A DNA stretch of 24,046 nt from JAZDIT01 sp043804755. Lineage in GTDB: Bacteria > Patescibacteriota > Minisyncoccia > Minisyncoccales > JAQTPW01. Position 1 is the first letter of the stretch. Each line of letters opens with the position of its first letter. Below are positions 14,420 through 21,377 of this stretch, piece by piece. The notes under the pieces were generated by a model. The model was not told where the DNA came from, searched no databases, and saw only the letters and a list, made by a program, of their open reading frames with translations. The stretch is from the NCBI GenBank assembly GCA_043804755.1, contig JAZDIT010000011.1:1-24046 (forward strand), written 5' to 3'. The translations under genes and the position numbers were made by a program.

Positions 14420-14447
14420 AGTATAATGAACAATAGACAATAATCAA

Positions 14448-14603
14448 ATGATTAAACACTGCAAATGTAATCTTCGAAAAACTAAAAACGAATTTTGTGA
14501 TCATTGTGGAAAACAAAAAGATGAATGTGTTTGCGATAATATAAAGGGAAAAATTAATTTTAAACACACATATGACAGAAAAAAAACAAAAAACTCTTAT
14601 TAA
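14448..14603 (+). CDS. Cys-rich mini-protein, putative metal-binding
   Basis: This 51-residue ORF opens MIKHCKCNLRK and contains EFCDHCGKQKDECVCDN, so six of its first 29 residues are cysteines placed as CxC, CxxC and CxC pairs, with histidines beside them; the rest is Lys-rich. It is the first ORF after the copper promoter and operator, and overlaps the csoR start by 32 nt. A metallothionein- or zinc-ribbon-like copper buffer or chaperone is a reasonable inference. The ATG has no SD, as for most genes in this window. Confidence 0.6.
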   Translation: MIKHCKCNLRKTKNEFCDHCGKQKDECVCDNIKGKINFKHTYDRKKTKNSY

Positions 14604-14844
14604 TTTTAAAAAAGCGCAGAGTCTGATTTCCAAGGTAATCAAAATGACCGAAGACAATGAATACTGCATTAATATTATGCAGCAAAATTTGGCTGTTATC
14701 GGTCTTTTAAAATCCGCTCATCAAATGTTAATGGAGGGACATTTGAAAAATTGTTTTAAAAAAGCAATGGAGACGAAAAACGAAAGAAGAAAAAAAGAAA
14801 TGATTGAAGAAATTTTAAAAGTCACAAATTTACTCAGTAAATAA
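14572..14844 (+). CDS. csoR: CsoR-family metal-sensing repressor
   Basis: The 90-residue all-helical protein belongs to the CsoR/RcnR (DUF156) family, which represses copper-export genes until Cu(I) binds. The Cu(I) ligand triad C32-H57-C61 is present with exact spacing (EYCINIM, EGHLKNC), 25 and 4 residues apart as in mycobacterial CsoR. Conserved context includes helix VIKMTEDNEYC and the C-terminal helix EEILKVTNLL. The N-terminal basic patch is KK/K-rich rather than Arg-rich. It is the second ORF of the operon, 17 nt before the fusion protein, and likely autoregulates through the site at 14401. Confidence 0.87.
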   Translation: MTEKKQKTLINFKKAQSLISKVIKMTEDNEYCINIMQQNLAVIGLLKSAHQMLMEGHLKNCFKKAMETKNERRKKEMIEEILKVTNLLSK

Positions 14845-14861
14845 TTAAATATTAAATTTAT

Positions 14862-16382
14862 ATGGCAAATAAAATGAAAGAACATATTTATTATGTTAAG
14901 GGGATGCATTGCGCTTCCTGCGAAATATTAATCGAAAAAAAACTACTGGAGCTGAAGGGGATTGAATCGGTGGAGGCTTCCGCAGACAAAGGTGAAGTTA
15001 TCGTTGAATCCGAGGGCGAAGTTCCGGAGACTGAAAAATTAAACGGTCTATTTAAAAAAGAAGGATATATCTTTTCCGAATCGTCCGTCGAACCTAAGAC
15101 TAGATTTGATTTGAAAAATTTCTTTATAAATTTAGGAATTGGATTATTAATCATTGTCGGATTTGTCGCGTTAAGCAGGTCGGGTTTGTCGGAGTTAGTC
15201 AATACCACTTCCAAGTCTTCTTTGCCGGTATTCTTTTTTTTCGGCTTGGTAGCAGGACTTTCAAGCTGTGCAGCTTTGGTCGGAGGACTGATTTTATCCA
15301 TGTCTAAACAATGGGATGATTTATATTCTAAGGGCGAGCATTCTTTTTCGAGGAAAATGCAACCCCACTTGATATTCAATTCCGGGAGAATTATCTCTTA
15401 CGTCCTTCTGGGAGCTTTATTGGGAGCAATCGGAAGCAGACTGCAAATTTCTTTGGAATTTACTTCGATTCTGGTTATTGCAGTTTCTTTAATAATGGTG
15501 ATTTTGGGACTCCAAATGTTGGGCATTAAGGCTTTGAGCAAATTCCAAATTACGATGCCGAGAATAATTACGAGAAAGGTTGCCGACGAGTCGAATTTTA
15601 AAGGCCGTTATATGCCGTTTTTAATGGGAGCGCTTACCTTTTTTCTACCTTGCGGGTTCACAATAACAGCGCAGGGAATGGCATTGATTTCCGGAAGCGC
15701 CATCCAGGGTGGGCTGATTATGCTGTTTTTTGTTTTGGGAACCCTGCCGATGCTACTTTTTATCGGTTTTTCCAGCGTAAAATTTGCCGAAAAACCGCAT
15801 CTATCCAGCAGATTTTTGAGGGTTGCCGGTGTTTTGGTTTTATTTTTCGCTTTTTTCAATATTAACAATCAGTTGAATGTTTTGGGCGCTCCGAATTTTA
15901 ACAGCTTAGTCTCAAGGCAAAATTTTTCCAACCAAACCAATCAAATTGATGAAAAGGATTTTCCGCCTATCGTTAACGGCAAACAGATCTTAAAAATGAA
16001 TGCCTCGGCCTCCGGATATACGCCAAATTATTTCAAGGTAAAGGCGGGAATTCCTGTCAGATGGGAAATCACCGATAAGGGGACAAGCGGTTGCACAAAT
16101 GCCGTTATCTCCAGAAATTTATTCGACGGGCAAATCAGTTTGACTCCGGGCCAAACCAGCGTTAAAGAATTTACTCCGACAACTCCTGGAAAATATAAAT
16201 TCAGCTGCTGGATGGGTATGATTTCTGGAACGATTGAAGTTATTAATACTGATTCTTCACAAGGAATCCAGGGATCTTCAAACGGCGTAAATGCTCAAGT
16301 TAACGGTGATATTATTCCTTCGGGGGCGACTGGGTGCGGTTGCGGGGGGGGAGGGAGCGGGAGTTGTTCAATTTCCAAATAA
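14862..16382 (+). CDS. HMA - TauE/SafE membrane - cupredoxin fusion protein, copper handling
   Basis: The 506-residue protein joins three metal-related parts. Residues 8-72 are an HMA domain with GMHCASC (C17, C20). Residues about 86-335 hold some seven helices of the TauE/SafE or UreH-like type, with SSCAALVGG (C136) and FFLPCGFTIT (C264). Residues about 370-462 are a cupredoxin domain with YTPNYFKVKAG, C411 and the FSCWMGM ligand loop (C449, M451, M453). A Gly-rich tail carries C492, C494 and C502. It lies between csoR and copA, so it probably binds or moves Cu(I) before export; the direction of transport is inference. The cupredoxin and tail should face outward. A G8 tract (16344-16351) lies in the tail codons. 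Confidence 0.8.
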   Translation: MANKMKEHIYYVKGMHCASCEILIEKKLLELKGIESVEASADKGEVIVESEGEVPETEKLNGLFKKEGYIFSESSVEPKTRFDLKNFFINLGIGLLIIVGFVALSRSGLSELVNTTSKSSLPVFFFFGLVAGLSSCAALVGGLILSMSKQWDDLYSKGEHSFSRKMQPHLIFNSGRIISYVLLGALLGAIGSRLQISLEFTSILVIAVSLIMVILGLQMLGIKALSKFQITMPRIITRKVADESNFKGRYMPFLMGALTFFLPCGFTITAQGMALISGSAIQGGLIMLFFVLGTLPMLLFIGFSSVKFAEKPHLSSRFLRVAGVLVLFFAFFNINNQLNVLGAPNFNSLVSRQNFSNQTNQIDEKDFPPIVNGKQILKMNASASGYTPNYFKVKAGIPVRWEITDKGTSGCTNAVISRNLFDGQISLTPGQTSVKEFTPTTPGKYKFSCWMGMISGTIEVINTDSSQGIQGSSNGVNAQVNGDIIPSGATGCGCGGGGSGSCSISK

Positions 16383-16387
16383 ATTAT

Positions 16388-18622
16388 ATGTCAAAAATTA
16401 TTCTCAACATTTCCGGTATGCATTGCGCCTCTTGCGTTGCCAATATTGAAAGGGCTATCGGCAAAGAAGCAGGAGTTAAAAAAATCAGCGTTAATCTAGC
16501 TACTGAAAAGGCGTATTTGGAATTTGAGTCCAAAGAAATCAGCATTGCAACTATAAAGGAAAAAATAGCAAAATTGGGATATAAAGCAGAAGAAGAAATG
16601 GAAATGGAAATGTCTGCCAGTCACGACCACCACAAAGCGGAATCGGAAAAAGAAATTCAAAAATTAAAAAAACGCTTTATTCTGGCTTTGATTTTCGGTT
16701 TCCCGATTGTTTATATAGTGATGGGAGGTATCATCGGTCTTCCCGTGCCGGAATTTTTTGAGGATTACGTAATTCCTATTCAATTTATTTTATCCACGGC
16801 CGTTATTTTGGTTTGTTTTGAGATATGGTCTTCCGGTTTTAAAAACTTACTGAGATTGCGTCCCGACATGAATTCCCTGATTTTTATCGGGACGGCCGCA
16901 GCTTATTTTTACAGTATAGCCATATCGGTTGTTTCGATTTTTACGAAAACAACGATGGGAAATTTATATTACGAAAGCGCGGTTTTTATTTTGATTTTTA
17001 TAGTACTAGGAGATTATCTGGAGGCCGTGACTAAAGGCAAAACAGGAGATGCCATAAAAAAATTAATGGGGCTACAGCCCAAAGAGGCTACGATTATAAA
17101 AGACGGCAAAGAGGTAACGATTCCCATTTCTGAAGTGAAAGTGGGAGATATCATACTCATTCGGCCAGGCGAAAAGATTCCCGTTGACGGAACCGTGATT
17201 GACGGATATTCGGGAGTGGATGAAAAAGCGATTACTGGCGAAAGCATTCCCGTTGAAAAGAAAAAAGGGGATCAGCTAATAGGTGCCACTATAAACAAAA
17301 CGGGTGTATTGAAATTTCAAGCCACCAGAGTGGGTAAAGATACTATGCTGGCTCAAATCGTAAAAACAGTTGAGGAAGCGATGGGATCTAAGGCCCCCAT
17401 ACAATTATTGGCCGACAAAGTTTCATTTTATTTCGTTCCTGGTGTTATCGCAGTTGCTATTTTGTCTTTAATTGTTTGGATTCTGGCCGGGCAGCCGTTT
17501 TCTTTTGCTTTAGTTATTTTTGTGACAGTTTTGATTATCGCCTGTCCTTGTGCCTTGGGATTGGCGACGCCGACGGCAGTTATGATGGGGACGGGGTTGG
17601 CCGCAAAATACGGTATTTTAATCAAAAGCGGCAAAGCTCTCCAGGTGGCTCGCAATGTCAATATCGTTATTTTTGATAAGACAGGTACTTTGACAAAAGG
17701 CGAGCCAATAGTCACTGATGTAGTCAAAACTAAAGAGGAATTTAATGAAAATGACATATTGCGCCTAGCCGCGTCGGTTGAAAAAAATTCAGAGCATCCT
17801 TTGGCTCAAGCCATTGTAAATAAAGCTCAGGAGGAGAATCTGCAAGCTGGAGAAGTGACTGATTTCCAGGCGGTTCCCGGCAAAGGAGTTTCCGCCAATT
17901 TTGATAAAAAACCTATATTGTTCGGAACGAGAAAATTGATGGCGGAAAATAAAATCGACCAAAAATTTATTGAGGAAAAATTAATTTCTTTGGAAAATCA
18001 GGGGAAAACGGCGATGATTTTAGCCTTTGATGATGAAATTGTCGGCGTGATAGCCGTTGCCGATACGCTGAAAGAATATTCTAAAGAAGCCGTTGACATG
18101 CTTCATAAAATGGGAAAACAGGCCGCCATTATTACCGGAGATAACAGGAGGGTTGGGGAAGCGATAGCAAAACAAGTGGGGATTGATCGGGTTTTAGCTG
18201 AAGTTCTTCCGCAGGGAAAAGCAGCTGAAATTAAAAAACTCCAGCAGGAAGGAAACGTAGTGGCCATGGTGGGAGACGGTATCAATGATGCGCCGGCTTT
18301 AGCTCAAGCTGATTTGGGAATTGCTCTGGGTTCGGGAACTGATATTGCCATGGAAACAGGGGAAATTGTTTTGATTAAAGATGATTTGCGGGACGTCATT
18401 ACAGCCATTGATTTAAGCGGTTACACTCTAAAGAAAATTAAGCAGGGGCTTTTCTGGGCGTTTTTTTACAATATCGTCGGTATCCCGGTAGCCGCCGGGG
18501 TATTATATCCATCCACGGGATTTCTTTTGAATCCCATGATTGCGGCTGCAGCCATGGCTTTTTCTTCGGTTTCCGTCGTTTCCAACGCTCTTTTAATGAA
18601 ACGATACCGGATGAAATTATAA
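16388..18622 (+). CDS. copA: Copper-exporting P1B-type ATPase
   Basis: The 744-residue ATPase pumps Cu(I) out of the cytosol. I start at 16388 (MSKIILNISGMHCASC) because the longer open frame from 16334 runs through the previous gene. Features are one HMA domain (C13, C16), a His patch SHDHHK, TGES (283-286), CPC (386-388) in transmembrane helix 6, the phosphorylation site DKTGTLT (D430), SEHP, GDGINDAPAL, and the copper-type YN and MAFSSVSVVSN motifs in the last helices. It follows the fusion gene by 5 nt in a -1 frame. The set of motifs fits CopA (P1B-1) rather than Zn/Cd ATPases. Confidence 0.96.
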   Translation: MSKIILNISGMHCASCVANIERAIGKEAGVKKISVNLATEKAYLEFESKEISIATIKEKIAKLGYKAEEEMEMEMSASHDHHKAESEKEIQKLKKRFILALIFGFPIVYIVMGGIIGLPVPEFFEDYVIPIQFILSTAVILVCFEIWSSGFKNLLRLRPDMNSLIFIGTAAAYFYSIAISVVSIFTKTTMGNLYYESAVFILIFIVLGDYLEAVTKGKTGDAIKKLMGLQPKEATIIKDGKEVTIPISEVKVGDIILIRPGEKIPVDGTVIDGYSGVDEKAITGESIPVEKKKGDQLIGATINKTGVLKFQATRVGKDTMLAQIVKTVEEAMGSKAPIQLLADKVSFYFVPGVIAVAILSLIVWILAGQPFSFALVIFVTVLIIACPCALGLATPTAVMMGTGLAAKYGILIKSGKALQVARNVNIVIFDKTGTLTKGEPIVTDVVKTKEEFNENDILRLAASVEKNSEHPLAQAIVNKAQEENLQAGEVTDFQAVPGKGVSANFDKKPILFGTRKLMAENKIDQKFIEEKLISLENQGKTAMILAFDDEIVGVIAVADTLKEYSKEAVDMLHKMGKQAAIITGDNRRVGEAIAKQVGIDRVLAEVLPQGKAAEIKKLQQEGNVVAMVGDGINDAPALAQADLGIALGSGTDIAMETGEIVLIKDDLRDVITAIDLSGYTLKKIKQGLFWAFFYNIVGIPVAAGVLYPSTGFLLNPMIAAAAMAFSSVSVVSNALLMKRYRMKL

Positions 18623-18664
18623 CTTCAGAGTTGATTTCATTTATTTTTTCTGATTAAATATATA

Positions 18665-19798
18665 ATGATGAAGAAAGGTTTTTTCATATTTTTAATTCTT
18701 ATATTTCTGTTCGGCGGTTTTAATTCAGTTTTTTCACAATCTGGAAAGGTTCAGATTGATTTTTTCTACAGTGAAACCTGTCCGCACTGCAAGGCGGAAA
18801 AGGGATTTTTGGATACTTTGGCGGAAAAATATCCGGAAGTTGTGATAAACCGATATGAAGTGATAAATAATACGGATAACCAGAAAATTCTGAATGATTT
18901 TTACGGAAGATATCAGGTGCCCGAAAGAGAAATGGGGTTTGTGCCCGTGACTTTCACCTCGACGAAATACTTTGTGGGTTTTTCCGATTCAATCGGGAAG
19001 GAAATTGAGAGTTGCATCAGGGAATGCTTAGGACAGGAGGCAACTTCTTCCCAGACAATAAAAGTTCCCTTTTTTGGCGAAATTGAGGTTTCCAAAATAT
19101 CTCTGCCGGTTCTAACGATAGTTCTTGGAACTTTGGACGGATTTAATCCATGCGCAATGTGGATTCTGCTGGTTTTGGTTTCTTTACTTTTGTCTTTGAA
19201 ATCCCGGAAAAAAATAGCCATAGTCGGCGGTACATTCATCCTTGCCGAAGGGCTACTTTATTTCCTGATGATGTCTGCTTGGCTCAACATATTTTTGGCA
19301 ATGAGCTTCGTTTCCATAACCAGGGTTATAATCGGCATTTTCGGCGTTGCCTTCGGGGTGATGCGTGTCCGCGATTTCTTTTTGTGGAAACCGGGCGTCT
19401 GCAAGGTTGTTGATGAAAAATCACAGAATAAGATAATGGACAGGATAAACAGGATTCTGAAACCTTCCGCGGTGCCGGCGACCATTTTGGGCGTAATTGC
19501 TTTGGCTTTCGGGACTAATTTGATTGAATTTTTCTGTTCAGCCGGATTTCCCACGATTTTCACCCGGGTTTTGGCTCTTCAGGATATAAGCACGGTCCAA
19601 TATTATCTGTACCTTGTCTTCTACAACATATTTTATATGCTGGACGATTTCGTAGTATTCGGGGCTGCTTTCTTTACGCTATCTCATTTCAATTTTTCCG
19701 ATAAATATAACAGGTACTCGACGCTGATCGCCGGGCTTCTTATATTGATTCTGGGAGTTCTGCTCATCTTCAAACCGGAAGTTTTGATGTTTGTGTAG
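18665..19798 (+). CDS. Secreted thioredoxin-fold - CcdA-like membrane fusion
   Basis: The 377-residue protein has a signal peptide (about 1-25), a glutaredoxin/thioredoxin-like domain with ETCPHC (C39, C42) and the cis-Pro segment GFVPVTFTS, then six or so membrane helices of CcdA/DsbD type (about 145-375). The membrane cysteines C163 (FNPCAMW) and C291 (EFFCSAGFP) are at the two sites that relay electrons in CcdA. It should carry thiol reducing power from cytosolic thioredoxin to an extracytoplasmic thiol domain. It lies 42 nt after copA and may share that operon, consistent with keeping copper-sensitive cysteines reduced. The start may be M1 or M2. Confidence 0.8.
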   Translation: MMKKGFFIFLILIFLFGGFNSVFSQSGKVQIDFFYSETCPHCKAEKGFLDTLAEKYPEVVINRYEVINNTDNQKILNDFYGRYQVPEREMGFVPVTFTSTKYFVGFSDSIGKEIESCIRECLGQEATSSQTIKVPFFGEIEVSKISLPVLTIVLGTLDGFNPCAMWILLVLVSLLLSLKSRKKIAIVGGTFILAEGLLYFLMMSAWLNIFLAMSFVSITRVIIGIFGVAFGVMRVRDFFLWKPGVCKVVDEKSQNKIMDRINRILKPSAVPATILGVIALAFGTNLIEFFCSAGFPTIFTRVLALQDISTVQYYLYLVFYNIFYMLDDFVVFGAAFFTLSHFNFSDKYNRYSTLIAGLLILILGVLLIFKPEVLMFV

Positions 19799-19810
19799 GG
19801 AAGATTATTT

Positions 19811-19893
19811 ATGAAAATAAGAACCTCGCCTTCGGCGAGAACCTTGATTACAATATGAAAATAAGAACCTCGCCTTCGGCGAGAACCTTGATT
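19811..19893 (+). repeat. Two tandem 39-nt repeats with TTCG hairpins
   Basis: Copy 1 (19811-19849) and copy 2 (19855-19893) are identical over 39 nt, with a 44-nt period. Each contains CTCGC-CTTCGG-CGAG, a stem with a stable TTCG-type loop, and each begins with ATGAAAATAA, as does the real gene at 19921. Each copy can encode the same short peptide MKIRTSPSARTLI, which then reads into a stop. Confidence 0.85.
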
Positions 19894-19894
19894 C

Positions 19895-19923
19895 CATAAA
19901 TTTTCACTTCGTTCAAATTTATG
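19895..19923 (+). promoter_or_regulatory. Inverted repeat including the DUF1858 start codon
   Basis: CATAAATTT and AAATTTATG form a perfect 9-bp inverted repeat around TCACTTCGTTC, and the second arm ends with the ATG at 19921. If formed in mRNA, the stem would bury the start codon. Confidence 0.55.
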
Positions 19924-20118
19924 AAAATAACCAAAGATACAACTTTATCTGCCATTATGAAAGTTCCTGACGCTGAAAAAATTCTGGCAAAGCATAATTT
20001 GCCGTGTTTGACCTGCCCTTTTGCGAAAATGGAGATGGAGAAACTGAAGTTGGGCCAAATTTGCGAGATGTACGGCATAAACTTGGAGAAATTACTCAAA
20101 GACGTTAATAAATCCTGA
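19921..20118 (+). CDS. DUF1858 redox-disulfide domain protein
   Basis: The 65-residue protein is a complete DUF1858 domain, the small fold also found beside hybrid cluster proteins and certain redox enzymes. It opens MKITKDTTLSAIMKVPDAEKILAKH and has the family cysteine pair LPCLTCPFA (C29, C32), then EKLKLGQICEMYGI with C48. The CxxC pair suggests a redox or metal site; the biological role is unknown. It lies after the thioredoxin-CcdA gene, in line with the thiol theme, but the repeat block in between points to separate control. Confidence 0.85.
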   Translation: MKITKDTTLSAIMKVPDAEKILAKHNLPCLTCPFAKMEMEKLKLGQICEMYGINLEKLLKDVNKS

Positions 20119-20132
20119 AAATTTGAACGGCC

Positions 20133-20170
20133 TTGACATAATTTATGCTTAAATTAAGCTTAATTAAGCA
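20133..20170 (+). promoter_or_regulatory. Promoter with overlapping palindrome before the DUF5679 gene
   Basis: TTGACA (20133-20138) is clear; the best -10 at proper distance is the weak TAAGCT (20155-20160). TGCTTAA (20146-20152) and TTAAGCA (20164-20170) flank TTAAGCTTAA-like sequence, a near-perfect 25-nt palindrome covering the -10, so a repressor or activator may bind here. Confidence 0.5.
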
Positions 20171-20265
20171 ACAAAAGAGTTTAACAACGCCCGCATAACA
20201 TGCAATTATGCAGGGGAAACACTAAAGGTCGGTTCAAATTTGGAATTAATCTCGATATTAAATCT

Positions 20266-20427
20266 ATGGCAACAGAAGGATACTGCGTAAAGTGCAAGGC
20301 AAAAAGAGAGATGAAAGATGAAAGGGAAGTAGAAATGAAAGGAAGGGGAGACACAAAAAGAAGAGCTATGACCGGCACCTGCTCAAATTGCGGAACAAAA
20401 ATGTTTAGGATTCTCGGGAAAGCATAA
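20266..20427 (+). CDS. DUF5679-type zinc-ribbon mini-protein
   Basis: The 53-residue protein has GYCVKCKAKREM (CxxC) and GTCSNCGTKMFRI (CxxC), the pattern of small zinc-ribbon proteins (DUF5679) common in Patescibacteria and other bacteria. I take the ATG at 20266 (MATEGYC); an in-frame ATG at 20200 would add 22 residues without family support. Basic residues between the knuckles suggest nucleic acid or ribosome contact, which is inference. A terminator follows 30 nt after the stop. Confidence 0.8.
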   Translation: MATEGYCVKCKAKREMKDEREVEMKGRGDTKRRAMTGTCSNCGTKMFRILGKA

Positions 20428-20456
20428 CTTTTGAGAAAAAGATAGCTATTTGTCAG

Positions 20457-20486
20457 AAACCGCCGAAAGCGGTTTTTGGCTTTTTA
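20457..20486 (+). terminator. Terminator after the DUF5679 gene
   Basis: AAACCGC (20457-20463) pairs with GCGGTTT (20469-20475) around CGAAA, followed by TTGGCTTTTTA. Confidence 0.75.
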
Positions 20487-20501
20487 TGATATATTGGGGA
20501 A

Positions 20502-21371
20502 ATGGCTGGATTAAAAAACAGGAAAATAATTTCCGCAACCGTTGGAACTTTATTTTTATTAAACGCGCTGGCTTGGATTGCGGTTTTTAATCTCAATCAA
20601 AAGAAATTTCTTGAAGTCAATTTTTTCAACGTGGGACAAGGAGATGCAATTTTTATCGAGACGTCGCAGCTTCATCAGGTTCTGATTGACGGAGGACCAG
20701 ATTCTGCCGTTTTGGAAAAGCTCTCTCAGGAGATGCCTTTCTGGGACAGATCCCTTGATATGATAATTCTGACTCATCCCGAAAAAGATCATATCTCCGG
20801 ATTATTGGAAGTTTTGAAAAGATACAAAGTGGATTATATCGTTTGGAACGGGGTAAAAAGAAAAACGACAGAATACGAAGAATGGCTAAATCTGATTGGA
20901 GGAAGCAAAGCGCAGGTGAAAATAGTCCATGCCGGTCAGAAAATAAAATTAGGCGATGCCGTGCTCGACATCATATATCCATTCGAGAATCTGGAAAATA
21001 AAGAAATGGACGAAAGCAATGACTCATCGATAGTGATGAAGTTGAAAAACGGGGAAACATCATTCCTGTTTACCGGAGATATTTCAGGCGTTGCGGAAAA
21101 AACTATACTTCAGAAAGGAATAGATCTGGATTCGGATGTCTTGAAGGTAAGCCACCATGGAAGTAAAACGGCTGAAAACGAAGATTTCCTTTTTGCCATA
21201 AGCCCGATTTTTTCCGTGATATCCGTAGGAAGAAATAATTCGTACGGCCATCCGCATCAGAAAGTATTGGAAAGTTTGGTAAAATTTGCTATAAAAATTC
21301 TGAGAACGGATTTGAACGGCGATATCAAAATCATTTCGGACGGGGAAAATTTAAAATTTAATCAAAATTAA
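20502..21371 (+). CDS. ComEC/Rec2-like metallo-beta-lactamase-fold hydrolase
   Basis: The 289-residue protein has an N-terminal membrane anchor (about 9-30) and then the metallo-hydrolase domain found at the C-terminus of ComEC. Motifs include FFNVGQGDAIFIE, DGG (63-65), THPEKDHISG (H92, D96, H97), FTGDI, KVSHHGS and SVGRNNSYGHPH. The second His of the classic HxHxDH is replaced by Glu. In ComEC this domain is thought to process incoming DNA; here it stands without the membrane channel, so its substrate (nucleic acid or nucleotide) is uncertain. GGGGA before the ATG may act as SD. The next gene follows by 6 nt. Confidence 0.85.
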   Translation: MAGLKNRKIISATVGTLFLLNALAWIAVFNLNQKKFLEVNFFNVGQGDAIFIETSQLHQVLIDGGPDSAVLEKLSQEMPFWDRSLDMIILTHPEKDHISGLLEVLKRYKVDYIVWNGVKRKTTEYEEWLNLIGGSKAQVKIVHAGQKIKLGDAVLDIIYPFENLENKEMDESNDSSIVMKLKNGETSFLFTGDISGVAEKTILQKGIDLDSDVLKVSHHGSKTAENEDFLFAISPIFSVISVGRNNSYGHPHQKVLESLVKFAIKILRTDLNGDIKIISDGENLKFNQN

Positions 21372-21377
21372 ATAAAC

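Noticed and set aside
16334..16387. CopA start at 16334
   Set aside because: This frame lies inside the tail of the preceding gene and encodes low-complexity sequence; the HMA domain begins right at 16388. I kept it only as evidence for a possible frameshift fusion.
19848..20099. 83-residue - strand ORF across the repeat and DUF1858 gene
   Set aside because: Antisense to a recognised domain and to hairpin repeats.
20200..20265. Longer start for the DUF5679 gene
   Set aside because: The extra 22 residues lack family features, and the zinc-ribbon begins just after the ATG at 20266.
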